Positions 7,041 through 15,383 of a stretch of 64,000 nt of DNA are shown in pieces. The stretch covers positions 4,248,501 through 4,312,500 of the forward strand of contig NZ_CP060404.1 of NCBI RefSeq assembly GCF_014295035.1, read 5' to 3'. A program made the translations under genes and the position numbers. Below the pieces are notes generated by a model. That model was not told where the DNA came from and did no database searches. It was given only the letters and a program-made list of their open reading frames with translations. Source of the DNA: Streptomyces buecherae (lineage in GTDB: Bacteria > Actinomycetota > Actinomycetes > Streptomycetales > Streptomycetaceae). The stretch's first letter is position 1; every line of letters begins with the position of its first letter.

Positions 7041-9824
7041 TCAACGGCCGAGACGTCCTCGGACCATTCCGACCATTGCGGTCAGCTCCTGAATGCGCAT
7101 GCGCTTCGCCGCGATGTAGAAGATCCCGATGAGGACGATTCCGCCGCCGATCAGGGAGGCGACCGAGCCGGCGATCCCGCTGCCGAGCGCGTCGGTGATG
7201 GCGTACGCCGTCAGGCCGGCGAGGATGGCGGCGGGGACGCAGGCGCCGAAGAGTCGCGAGTAGGTGCGCATCACGTGGCGGCCGTCCAGGTCGCCGCCCA
7301 GCCGGTCGCGCAGGCGCCGCCAGGCGATGCCCACGCCGACCGCGTACGCGAGGCCGTAGGAGGCGGCCATGCCGACCACGGCCCAGCGGGCGGGCAGCAG
7401 CACGTAACACAGCCCGGAGGCGGCGGCGTTGATGGCCGCGACGATGACCGTGTTGTAGAACGGCGTGCGGGTGTCCTCGTAGGCGTAGAAGCCGCGCAGG
7501 ACGACGTACTGCACGGAGAACGGGATCAGGCCCAGGCCGAAGGCCATCAGGATGTAGCCCATCGCGCGGGCGGCCTCGATGCCCGACGAGCCGAAGAGCA
7601 GGGTGCACATCGGAATGCCGAGCGCCACGAAGCCGAAGGCGATGGGCACGATGGCCACGGCGGAGGTGCGCAGGCCCTGCGAGATGTCGCCCCGGACGGC
7701 GCCGACGTCGCCGTCGTGGGCGGCCCGGGAGAGCCGGGGCAGCAGCGCGGCCATGACCGAGACGGTGATGATGGCCTGCGGCATGCCCCAGATGAGCTGG
7801 GCGCTGGAGTAGCCGAGGATGCCGGTGCCGGGGTAGCCCTCGTCGGCCGCCGCCGAGCCGGCGCCGGTGGCGAGCTGGGTGACGACGATGACGCCGGCCT
7901 GGTTGGCGAGGACGAACAGCACGGTCCACTTGGCCAGCTTGGCGGACTTGCCGAGGCCGTGGCCGCGCCAGTCGAAGCGCGGCCGGTACCGGAAGTCCGC
8001 CTCCCGCAGGTACGGGATCATCGCCAGCGACTGGACGACGAGTCCGAGGAGGGTACCCACGCCGAGCAGGCGGATGCCCTCGGCGGGGATCGTCGTGACG
8101 CCGAACTCGGACTTGCTGGCCGACCCGTAGACGTAGATGAACATGCCGAACGTGGCGATGATGACGATGTTGTTGAGGACCGGCGTCCACATCATCGCGC
8201 CGAACTTGCCGCGCGCGTTGAGGATCTGGCCCATCACCACGTGCACGCCCATGAAGAAGATGGTGGGCAGGCAGTAGCGGGCGAAGGTGACCGCGACCTC
8301 GTTGGCCGCCGGGTCGCCGGCGATCTCGGGGGACATCATGTGCACGAACAGCGGCGCCGCGAAGATGGCCACGGCCGTGAGGCCGACGAGGATGACGATG
8401 ACGATGGTCAGCAGGCGGTTGGCGAAGGCCACGCCGCCGTCCTCGTCCTCCTTCATGGCCCGCACGAGCTGCGGCACGAAGACGGAGTTGAGGCCGCCGC
8501 CGACGGTGAGGAAGAAGATCATCGCCGGCAGGGTCATCGCGACGGTGTAGGTGTCACCGAGGGTGGCGGCGCCGAGCGCCGCGACGATCATCACCTGGCG
8601 GACGAAGCCGGTCAGCCGGGAGACCATGGTGCCGGCGGCCATCAGGGCGCTGGACTTGAGCAGGCTGGACGCCTTGCCGCCGCGCCGCGCGGCGCCCTGC
8701 GCCGCCGCCTTGGCCGCGGCGGGGGAACCCAGCATCACGGTGGCGTCCGTCCCCGGGCTCGCCGTGGGGCCGCCCGGACCGCCGGGCGCGCCGGGCGCCA
8801 CCGGCCGGTGGTGGCGGCCGTGCGGGGCGCGCGGCCCCGGGCCGCCGCGGGGGGCGGGGCGCTGCTGCTGGTAGTGGGCCTGCTGGGCGCCCTGGCCGTG
8901 CTGGTCCTGCTGGTAGTACTGCGGTTGCCGCGCCTGCTGGTCGTAGCCGGCCTGCTGGGCGTACGGGGCGTGGCCGCCGTGCTGCTGCGGGTAGTGGCCG
9001 CCCTGCTGCGGGTACTGCTGGCCCTGCCCGTAGTCGGCCTGGGCCTGCTGCTGGCCGTACTGGTCGTAGCCGCCCTGGTCCTGTTGCGGGGGGCGCGGCG
9101 GCTCGTACGGCTGCTGATCGCGGAAGAGGTGCGCGAAGGCGTCCGGCTCCGGGCGCTCGTCCGAGCCCTGGCTGATCAGGTCGTCGACGCCCACGTACTG
9201 GGTGTCGGCGCCGTTGTCGCCGTAGGGCAGGTAACGCGAGGCGCCGTCGGGCTCGGGGGCGGGCGTGGGGGCCCACACGCGCGGGTCCGGCGGCTGCTGT
9301 CCGGGGGGTGCCTGGTGGTAGAGGTGCTGCGTGGGGTCGGCCGACCCGGGCGGCGGGTGCGCCTGCTGGTCGTAGAGGGCGTCGCCGCCCTGGGCCCGCG
9401 GGTCGTGCTGCGGGTACGGGTACTGCGCGTAACCGTCCTGCGCGTACCCCTCCTGGGGGTACCCGCCCTGCGCGTAGCCGTCCTGCGCGTAACCGTCCTG
9501 GGCGTACCCGTCCTGCGGGTAGCCGCCCTGGGCGTAGGGGTCCTGCGGGTAGGAGGGCTCGCTGTACGGCGCGTACTGCTGGTAGACCTCGTCGGTGTAG
9601 ACCGGGAAGGAGCCCGTGACGTACGGCTGCTGGTAGAACGCCTGCGTGTAGGTGTCCTGGGCGTACGGGTCGGGGATGTACGGGTCCTGCGGGTAGGAGG
9701 GCTGGTGGTAGGTGGGGGCGTACGAGGGGTCGTGGGCGGAGGCGCCGGAGTGGTACGGAGACCCCTGGCCCGTGGGGTCCGCGCCCGCGTCACGGTCGCG
9801 GTCACCGTTGTACGGCGCGTTCAT
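7041..9824 (-). CDS. murJ: Lipid II flippase MurJ (MviN) with long Tyr/Gln-rich N-terminal extension
   Basis: 927-residue membrane protein. The C-terminal part (from about residue 385) is the MATE-like MurJ fold with some 14 helices, including LLKSSALMAAGTMVSRLTGFVR at its start; it exports the peptidoglycan precursor lipid II. The first ~380 residues are hydrophilic, rich in Tyr, Gln, Pro and Gly, with five-residue repeats of the type Y-A-Q-D-G / Y-P-Q-x-G. Starts at ATG 9824. The pseudokinase gene follows after about 110 bases on the same strand. Family members without the extension are 500-550 residues long, so the tail is an addition, presumably cytoplasmic. Confidence 0.93.
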   Translation of the reverse strand: MNAPYNGDRDRDAGADPTGQGSPYHSGASAHDPSYAPTYHQPSYPQDPYIPDPYAQDTYTQAFYQQPYVTGSFPVYTDEVYQQYAPYSEPSYPQDPYAQGGYPQDGYAQDGYAQDGYAQGGYPQEGYAQDGYAQYPYPQHDPRAQGGDALYDQQAHPPPGSADPTQHLYHQAPPGQQPPDPRVWAPTPAPEPDGASRYLPYGDNGADTQYVGVDDLISQGSDERPEPDAFAHLFRDQQPYEPPRPPQQDQGGYDQYGQQQAQADYGQGQQYPQQGGHYPQQHGGHAPYAQQAGYDQQARQPQYYQQDQHGQGAQQAHYQQQRPAPRGGPGPRAPHGRHHRPVAPGAPGGPGGPTASPGTDATVMLGSPAAAKAAAQGAARRGGKASSLLKSSALMAAGTMVSRLTGFVRQVMIVAALGAATLGDTYTVAMTLPAMIFFLTVGGGLNSVFVPQLVRAMKEDEDGGVAFANRLLTIVIVILVGLTAVAIFAAPLFVHMMSPEIAGDPAANEVAVTFARYCLPTIFFMGVHVVMGQILNARGKFGAMMWTPVLNNIVIIATFGMFIYVYGSASKSEFGVTTIPAEGIRLLGVGTLLGLVVQSLAMIPYLREADFRYRPRFDWRGHGLGKSAKLAKWTVLFVLANQAGVIVVTQLATGAGSAAADEGYPGTGILGYSSAQLIWGMPQAIITVSVMAALLPRLSRAAHDGDVGAVRGDISQGLRTSAVAIVPIAFGFVALGIPMCTLLFGSSGIEAARAMGYILMAFGLGLIPFSVQYVVLRGFYAYEDTRTPFYNTVIVAAINAAASGLCYVLLPARWAVVGMAASYGLAYAVGVGIAWRRLRDRLGGDLDGRHVMRTYSRLFGACVPAAILAGLTAYAITDALGSGIAGSVASLIGGGIVLIGIFYIAAKRMRIQELTAMVGMVRGRLGR
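9415..9555 (-). repeat. 15-bp codon-phased repeats in murJ
   Basis: Imperfect tandem 15-bp units encoding Y-A-Q-D-G, Y-A-Q-G-G and Y-P-Q-D/E-G in the N-terminal extension of MurJ; about nine units, interrupted by variants. Confidence 0.8.
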
Positions 9825-9869
9825 CGCTACCCCACCTCATCGTCCGCGGCCGTCTGGCCCCACCATTCC

Positions 9870-12227
9870 TCAACGGTCCACTTTCTCACCTGAGCCGGAT
9901 GGGCCATTGCTTTGCGATCCGGTGTCCGAAGACCGGTCACTCGGCTGCGCGGGGTCCTGGGGGCCTGTTTCGGCGGGCGCCTCGGGCCCGGTCCGTGGGT
10001 CGGAGTCCGAGTCCGGGGCCGAATCCGGGTCCAGATCACCGGGCTTGTCGCCCGGGCCCGCGGGTTCCGAGCCGGCCCGCCTGCGCTTGACGTAGATCCG
10101 GATGCCCGCGAGGACGAGCAGCAGGACGCCGACCGCGATGACCAGTATCACAGTCGAGGTGATCGACGTGACGTTCACCTCGAAGATCATCGGCTCGCCG
10201 TAGGGCTGGCCGTCCTCCGTGAAGAGCTGGGCGACGATCGTCGTGCGGCCGTTGGCGCGGGCGTTCGCCTCGAACTTCACCGACTGGCTGTGCCCGCCGT
10301 CGATCTTGATGTCCTGGGGGTCGCTGACCTTGAGGCGCAGCGGCTGGTTGGAGGTGAGCACCAGCCGGAGCCCGTCGACCCCCTGCACGAGGTCGTTCTT
10401 GACGGTGACGGGGATGGTGGCGCTGCGGCCGGAGAGGGTGGCCGGCGACTTCTGGATGATGCCGACCTGCTCGGTGAGGCTTCGCAGGTGTCCGCTCACG
10501 TCGTCGCGGTAGGCCGACGCGCCGCGGTCGTGGCGCCAGGAGGTCGACATGTCCCGCATGATCGCGGTGCCGAACGGGGGGACGACGCGCTCTTCGATCG
10601 TGAGCGCCTTACGGAAGCGGTCGAGGGTGCGCTGCGTCTGCTGTATCTGGGAGAACGCGGTGGTGGGCAGCTCCTGCTTGCGGAGCGCCTTCGGGTAGTC
10701 GCCACGGCTGGGCACCTGCCGGTTGGCGGCCGGGTCGGGCTTGGCCTTGGCGGCGTCGCTCAGCTCCTGCGGCTCGCTCCAGCGGCGTGGTTCGAGGCCG
10801 CCGAGCGCGGTGGCCATCGCCTGGGCCTGGTTCGCGGTGGGCATGCGCGGCGGGGCGACGACGATGCTGCGCTGCCGCTCCGGCGTCTGCTGCGTGATCA
10901 TCAGGGTCTGGGCGAGGAACTCCTGGATGGCCAGGGTGGAGTTCTCGGCGCGCGACATGTCGCCGTCGAAGACGGTCGAGAGGCGGGCGTCGGCGGAGAT
11001 CGCGGTGGTGCCGCCGCCGATGGGGCGGGCGGCGGTGGGCGTGTAGGTGAGCGCGCGGCTCTCCTGGAGGCTGTCGCCGCGGGTGATCACGTGGTGGGCG
11101 CCGGCCGAGGTGGCGACGTCGACGATCGAGGAGTCGATGGCGCCGTCGACGGGCCAGGCGAAGTCGGTCCGGGGCGTGACCTGGAGGGTGGACTCCACCG
11201 TGGTCTTGGCGAGCACGGTGGCCGACTGGAGGTGGCTCAGCGTGCCGGAGACGACCTTGCCGCGGTGGGCCAGCGACGCGAGGTCGGGGTCGGCGAACGG
11301 CAGGGCCACCACCTTGTGCCCCTCGACCGCCTTGTCGAGGGCGGCCATCCACTGCCGGGCGACGGCCTGCCCGCGGCCGGGCGTGGTCTCGTCCCCGTCC
11401 CGCACGTCGTACTTGCGCGTCATCGCGTCCACCGTGGCGAGCAGGTCGGGGTCGAGCACCCAGGTGACGGGCAGGTCCTTGCCGAGCGCGACGAGTTGCT
11501 GGAGCCGGCCGCCCGGCGCCAGCTCCTTGACCAGGTCGTCGTCGCGGAAGATGGGCGTCTGCTGCTCGTCGGTGGCGGTGCGCGCGGTGACCCGCGGGGT
11601 GGAGATGATCGGCCAGAGGAAGCTGAGCTTGGTCTTCTTGCCGGGCGGGGTGGTCTGCCAGGGCAGGAACGTGCGCTGGATGCCGAGGACCCGGAGGTAG
11701 GACGGCTGGTCGGCCGTCTCACCGACGAGCGAGACGGCGATCTGGTAGACGCCGTCCTCGGTCAGCGCGAGGTGCTTGAGGGGGATGGCGAGGCTGAAGT
11801 CCTGGCTACCGCCGGCCGGCAGCTTGCCGACCTTCTCCGCGTACTTGCTGTCGATCTCCACGCCGTCGGAGCCCGGGAAGTAACCGGTCCGCGTGGCGGC
11901 CGTGTCGATGGCGCTGCGGCCCCTCATCACCTGGCCGAGCCGCAGCCCGACGTGCGCGCTGTCGATGGCCGTGGCGCTCTTGTTGGTGACCGTGCCCTTG
12001 ACGGTCAGGGTGTCGTCGGCGGTGGGGGTCGCGGGGGTCAGCGAATCGATCGCCACGTCCACCGAGCGCGACCCGGTGGGCTTGGGAGCGGCGGTCGCCT
12101 CGGTCGGCGCCGTGACCTGGATCAGGCCGGCGAGGAGGGGGACGGCGGCCAGTAGCGCCCCGGCGCGGCGCAGCCATCGTCGGGCGGGAGCAGAAGTCGT
12201 CCCCTGGAGCTCTGCCGCCTCGGCCAC
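9870..12227 (-). CDS. DUF6049-family secreted/membrane-anchored protein
   Basis: 785 residues. Signal sequence near the N terminus (WLRRAGALLAAVPLLAGLIQ then an Ala-rich cleavage region), a large extracellular portion, one C-terminal transmembrane helix (STVILVIAVGVLLLVLAGIRIYV) and a cytoplasmic tail rich in Asp, Ser and Pro. Start taken as GTG at 12225-12227; ribosome site weak. The family sits between murJ and the CCA-adding enzyme gene in many actinobacteria (Rv3909 position in M. tuberculosis), suggesting a role in envelope assembly; biochemical function unknown. It is 45 bases upstream of murJ and probably heads that operon. Confidence 0.85.
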   Translation of the reverse strand: MAEAAELQGTTSAPARRWLRRAGALLAAVPLLAGLIQVTAPTEATAAPKPTGSRSVDVAIDSLTPATPTADDTLTVKGTVTNKSATAIDSAHVGLRLGQVMRGRSAIDTAATRTGYFPGSDGVEIDSKYAEKVGKLPAGGSQDFSLAIPLKHLALTEDGVYQIAVSLVGETADQPSYLRVLGIQRTFLPWQTTPPGKKTKLSFLWPIISTPRVTARTATDEQQTPIFRDDDLVKELAPGGRLQQLVALGKDLPVTWVLDPDLLATVDAMTRKYDVRDGDETTPGRGQAVARQWMAALDKAVEGHKVVALPFADPDLASLAHRGKVVSGTLSHLQSATVLAKTTVESTLQVTPRTDFAWPVDGAIDSSIVDVATSAGAHHVITRGDSLQESRALTYTPTAARPIGGGTTAISADARLSTVFDGDMSRAENSTLAIQEFLAQTLMITQQTPERQRSIVVAPPRMPTANQAQAMATALGGLEPRRWSEPQELSDAAKAKPDPAANRQVPSRGDYPKALRKQELPTTAFSQIQQTQRTLDRFRKALTIEERVVPPFGTAIMRDMSTSWRHDRGASAYRDDVSGHLRSLTEQVGIIQKSPATLSGRSATIPVTVKNDLVQGVDGLRLVLTSNQPLRLKVSDPQDIKIDGGHSQSVKFEANARANGRTTIVAQLFTEDGQPYGEPMIFEVNVTSITSTVILVIAVGVLLLVLAGIRIYVKRRRAGSEPAGPGDKPGDLDPDSAPDSDSDPRTGPEAPAETGPQDPAQPSDRSSDTGSQSNGPSGSGEKVDR

Positions 12228-12401
12228 GCGCTCGCCCGTCCCTCGTCGTCGTCAGTGGTCGTCGGTTGTGCGTCCACGCATGGTAACGAGATCCGGTGTG
12301 GCGAAGTGCTGGGGAGTGCTCCACATGATCGTCACAGGGCGGGGCGGCGCGGGGCCGGCGGGCCCGCGCGAATCGAGGAGGCCGGTGGCCCCCGGGCAAC
12401 G

Positions 12402-12416
12402 TACCCTTTTCTGTTG
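12402..12416 (+). promoter_or_regulatory. -10 element for leaderless start of the CCA-adding enzyme gene
   Basis: TACCCT (TANNNT) ends 8 bases before the GTG start and no Shine-Dalgarno is present, so transcription probably begins at or next to the start codon. No clear -35 element. Confidence 0.45.
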
Positions 12417-13906
12417 TGCCGAACGCCAACCATGACACCCAGACCTCGCAGCCGACCTACGAGCTGAGCCAGGTGCAGCGCCGCGCGGTGAGCGAACTGT
12501 TGCGGGTCTCCCCCGTGGCCGACGATCTCGCCACCCGCTTCCAGCAGGCCGGGCACTCGCTCGCCCTGGTCGGCGGCTCGGTACGGGACGCGCTGCTCGG
12601 CCGCCTCGGCAACGACCTGGACTTCACCACGGACGCCAGGCCCGAAGAGGTGCTGAAGATCGTCCGGCCCTGGGCGGACGCGGTCTGGGAGGTCGGCATC
12701 GCCTTCGGCACGGTCGGCTGCCAGAAGCAGGCACCGGGCCAGGACGGGGCGAACCAGAGCTTTCAGATCGAGGTCACCACATACCGGTCCGAAGCGTACG
12801 ACCGGACCTCGCGGAAGCCTGACGTTTCCTACGGGGACTCCATCGAGGAAGATCTCGTCCGGCGAGATTTCACCGTCAACGCGATGGCCGTCGCGCTCCC
12901 GCAGAAGGAGTTCATCGACCCGCACCACGGCCTGGAGGACCTCGCCGCCCGGGTGCTGCGCACCCCGGGGACGCCGCAGGAGTCCTTCTCCGACGATCCG
13001 CTGCGGATGCTGCGCGCCGCGCGCTTCGCGGCCCAGCTCGACTTCGAGGTGGCTCCCGAGGTCGTCGCCGCCATGACGGCCATGGCCGACCGCATCGACA
13101 TCGTCTCGGCCGAGCGGGTCCGCGACGAGCTGAACAAGCTCATCCTGGCCCCGCACCCCCGCAAGGGGCTCAGGCTGCTCGTGGACTCCGGGCTCGCCGA
13201 GCGCGTGCTGCCCGAGCTTCCCGCGCTGCGCCTGGAGCGGGACGAGCACCACCGGCACAAGGACGTGTACGAGCACACGCTCATCGTGCTGGAGCAGGCG
13301 ATGGCCCTGGAGGAGGACGGCCCCGACCTGGTGCTGCGGCTCGCCGCGCTGCTGCACGACATCGGGAAGCCGAAGACGCGTCGCTTCGAGTCGGACGGCC
13401 GCGTCTCCTTCCACCACCACGAGGTGGTCGGCGCGAAGATGACCAAGTCCCGGATGGCCAAGCTCAAGTACTCCAACGAGATGATCAAGGACGTCTCCCG
13501 GCTGGTCGAGCTGCACCTGCGCTTCCACGGTTACGGGACGGGCGAGTGGACGGACTCGGCGGTGCGCCGGTACGTGCGCGACGCGGGCCCGCTGCTGGAC
13601 CGGCTGCACAAGCTGACCCGCTCCGACTGCACCACCCGCAACAAGCGCAAGGCCGCCACGCTCTCCCAGGCGTACGACGGTCTGGAGCGGCGGATCGAGC
13701 GGCTGCGGAAGGAAGAGGAACTCGACTCCATCCGGCCCGACCTGGACGGCAACGAGATCATGCAGATCCTGGAGCTGCCCCCGGGGCCGCAGGTGGGCAA
13801 GGCGTACAAGCACCTGCTGGAGCTGCGGATGGAGCGGGGTCCGCTGGGGCGCGAGGCCGCGATCGAGGCGCTCAGGGAGTGGTGGGCCGCCCAGGCCCCG
13901 GCGTAA
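12416..13906 (+). CDS. cca: CCA tRNA nucleotidyltransferase
   Basis: 496-residue class II nucleotidyltransferase that builds or repairs the 3' CCA end of tRNA. The N-terminal catalytic core shows GGSVRDALLGR and the D-L-D-F-T-T-D metal-binding strand (about residues 53-75), then RRDFTVNAMA, an R-x-x-R-A-x-R-F-A-A segment, and a C-terminal HD domain with LLHDIGKPKT (about residue 311). The homologous actinobacterial gene is sometimes annotated pcnA, but the HD-containing domain layout fits the CCA-adding type. Divergent from the DUF6049 gene with a 188-base gap. Confidence 0.93.
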   Translation: MPNANHDTQTSQPTYELSQVQRRAVSELLRVSPVADDLATRFQQAGHSLALVGGSVRDALLGRLGNDLDFTTDARPEEVLKIVRPWADAVWEVGIAFGTVGCQKQAPGQDGANQSFQIEVTTYRSEAYDRTSRKPDVSYGDSIEEDLVRRDFTVNAMAVALPQKEFIDPHHGLEDLAARVLRTPGTPQESFSDDPLRMLRAARFAAQLDFEVAPEVVAAMTAMADRIDIVSAERVRDELNKLILAPHPRKGLRLLVDSGLAERVLPELPALRLERDEHHRHKDVYEHTLIVLEQAMALEEDGPDLVLRLAALLHDIGKPKTRRFESDGRVSFHHHEVVGAKMTKSRMAKLKYSNEMIKDVSRLVELHLRFHGYGTGEWTDSAVRRYVRDAGPLLDRLHKLTRSDCTTRNKRKAATLSQAYDGLERRIERLRKEEELDSIRPDLDGNEIMQILELPPGPQVGKAYKHLLELRMERGPLGREAAIEALREWWAAQAPA

Positions 13907-13924
13907 CGGGTGGACGAAGTGACG

Positions 13925-13965
13925 GAGTACGGGCCCTCGCGCGCTGGCGTCGGGGGCCCGTACTC
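13925..13965. terminator. Terminator between CCA-adding enzyme gene and MFS gene
   Basis: Perfect 12-bp arms (13925-13936 and 13954-13965) around a 17-nt GC-rich loop, between convergent genes. Confidence 0.75.
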
Positions 13966-13981
13966 ATGGCGCCGGGCGCGT

Positions 13982-13995
13982 GTTTCACGTGAAAC
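13982..13995. promoter_or_regulatory. parS site containing the MFS stop codon
   Basis: Exact GTTTCACGTGAAAC. The TGA that ends the MFS gene (complement of 13985-13987) is part of this palindrome. Confidence 0.95.
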
Positions 13996-15301
13996 GGCGC
14001 TCGGTTTCACGTGAAACGTCGGGGCGGGGGCGGTCGTGTTTCACGTGAAACACGACCAGGCTCACGGCGGCCAGGTACAGCGCGGCCACGATGAGCACGA
14101 GCGGCGCCGACGCCCCGTCGGGCGGCAGCATGAGGGCCGCCACCCCGGCGGCGCCCACGAAGGCCACGTTGAAGAGCACGTCGTACAGCGAGAAGACCCG
14201 GCCCCGGTAGGCGTCCTCGATGGAGGACTGCACGATGGTGTCCGTGGCGATCTTCGCGCCCTGGGTGGTGAGCCCGAGGACGAAGGCGGCGACCATCATC
14301 GGGGCCGGCGCGAAGGGCAGGCCAAGGACGGGTTCCAGCACCGCCGCCGTCGCCCCGCAGGCCGCCACCCAGCCCAGCGGGCCGAAGCGGGCCACGGCCC
14401 GGGGCGTGCACACGGCGGCCACGAAGAAGCCCACCCCGGAGATCCCCACCGCCAGGCCGAGCAGCGCCAGCCCGTCGGAGTCGCCGTCGCCCCAGGCGTA
14501 GCGGCACAGCATGAGGACCATCACCGTGAGGGCGCCGTAGCAGAACCGCATGAGCGTCATCGCGTACAGGGCCCGGGCCGCCGCGGGGCGCCGCGTGAGG
14601 TGGCGCAGGCCGGAGAGGAGCCCGCGGGCGGTGCTCAACAGGGCCTGGGTGGGCCTGGGTTGGAGCTGGTGCGGGTCTGGGCCGAGGAGGTCGCGCGGCA
14701 TGCGCAGGGCCGCGAGGGCGGCGCACAGGTAGAGCGCCGAGCCAAGCAGGATGACGAGCGCGTCGGACGCGGCCCCGTCGGGCGCGGCCATGCGCACGAC
14801 CAGGGCCAGGCCACCGGCCGCGGTGGCGGCGAGCGTGCCGGCCGTCGGGGAGAGCGAGTTGCCGAGGACGAGCTGTTCGTCGGTTGCGACCACGCGCGGC
14901 AGCGCCGCCGAGAGCCCGGCCAGCACGAAGCGGTTGACGGCCGTGACGGTGAGGGCGGAGGCGTAGAAGAGCGCGTCGGGCACCTCGGCCACGATGAGCG
15001 CGGCCGTGCCCGCCGCCAGCACGACCCGGACCAGGTTGCCGTACAGCAGGACCTGGCGGCGGCGCCAGCGGTCGAGGAGCACGCCGGCGAACGGGCCGAG
15101 GAGCGAGTAGGGCAGCAGGAGCACGGCCATGGCCGAGGCGATGGCGGCGGCCGAGGTCTGCTTCTCGGGGGAGAAGACGACGTAGGAGGCGAGCGCCACC
15201 TGGTAGACGCCGTCGGCCGCCTGGGAGAGCAGTCGGACCGTGAGCAGACGGCGGAAGTCACCGATCCGCAGGAGCACGCGCAGACCTCGCACAACGGGCA
15301 T
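13985..15301 (-). CDS. MFS transporter with three parS sites at its 3' end
   Basis: About 438-residue major facilitator with hydrophobic helices throughout, motif-A-like GVLLDRWRRRQVLL after helix 2, and EDAYRGRVFSLYDVLFN. Closest in style to DHA1/enterobactin-exporter-like MFS proteins; substrate unknown. The ATG at 15299-15301 has GAAG 9 bases ahead; an upstream in-frame GTG at 15316 lacks a ribosome site. The C-terminal tail after the last helix (FHVKH, VSRET, RFT-stop) is written almost entirely by three parS sites, so the tail's sequence is dictated by DNA function. Lies between convergent terminators and is probably a single-gene unit. Confidence 0.88.
   Translation of the reverse strand: MPVVRGLRVLLRIGDFRRLLTVRLLSQAADGVYQVALASYVVFSPEKQTSAAAIASAMAVLLLPYSLLGPFAGVLLDRWRRRQVLLYGNLVRVVLAAGTAALIVAEVPDALFYASALTVTAVNRFVLAGLSAALPRVVATDEQLVLGNSLSPTAGTLAATAAGGLALVVRMAAPDGAASDALVILLGSALYLCAALAALRMPRDLLGPDPHQLQPRPTQALLSTARGLLSGLRHLTRRPAAARALYAMTLMRFCYGALTVMVLMLCRYAWGDGDSDGLALLGLAVGISGVGFFVAAVCTPRAVARFGPLGWVAACGATAAVLEPVLGLPFAPAPMMVAAFVLGLTTQGAKIATDTIVQSSIEDAYRGRVFSLYDVLFNVAFVGAAGVAALMLPPDGASAPLVLIVAALYLAAVSLVVFHVKHDRPRPDVSRETERRFT
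14004..14017. promoter_or_regulatory. parS site in MFS C-terminal codons (1)
   Basis: Exact GTTTCACGTGAAAC, encoding V-S-R-E-T on the minus strand; 22 bases from the previous site. Confidence 0.95.
14038..14051. promoter_or_regulatory. parS site in MFS C-terminal codons (2)
   Basis: Exact GTTTCACGTGAAAC, read in another phase as F-H-V-K-H; 34 bases from the previous site. Confidence 0.95.
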
Positions 15302-15326
15302 GGCGCACAGCTTCACACAGCGCGCG

Positions 15327-15355
15327 GGCCCCCGAGGAATCCGTCCTCGGGGGCC
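15327..15355 (-). terminator. Terminator of inositol-phosphate synthase gene
   Basis: Perfect 12-bp arms with a 5-nt loop (15339-15343), just downstream of the ino1 stop on the minus strand. Confidence 0.85.
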
Positions 15356-15383
15356 ACGCGCTGAGGGTGTCGAGTGGGAGTGC

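Noticed and set aside
5203..8190. A 995-residue open frame on the minus strand covering the pseudokinase gene and the 3' part of murJ
   Set aside because: The frame upstream of 6951 is an Arg/Pro-rich shadow of murJ. The genuine genes end and start separately, with ribosome sites.
9415..9555. Regular spacing looked like a CRISPR or VNTR array
   Set aside because: The units are 15 bp, codon-phased inside murJ and have no spacers.
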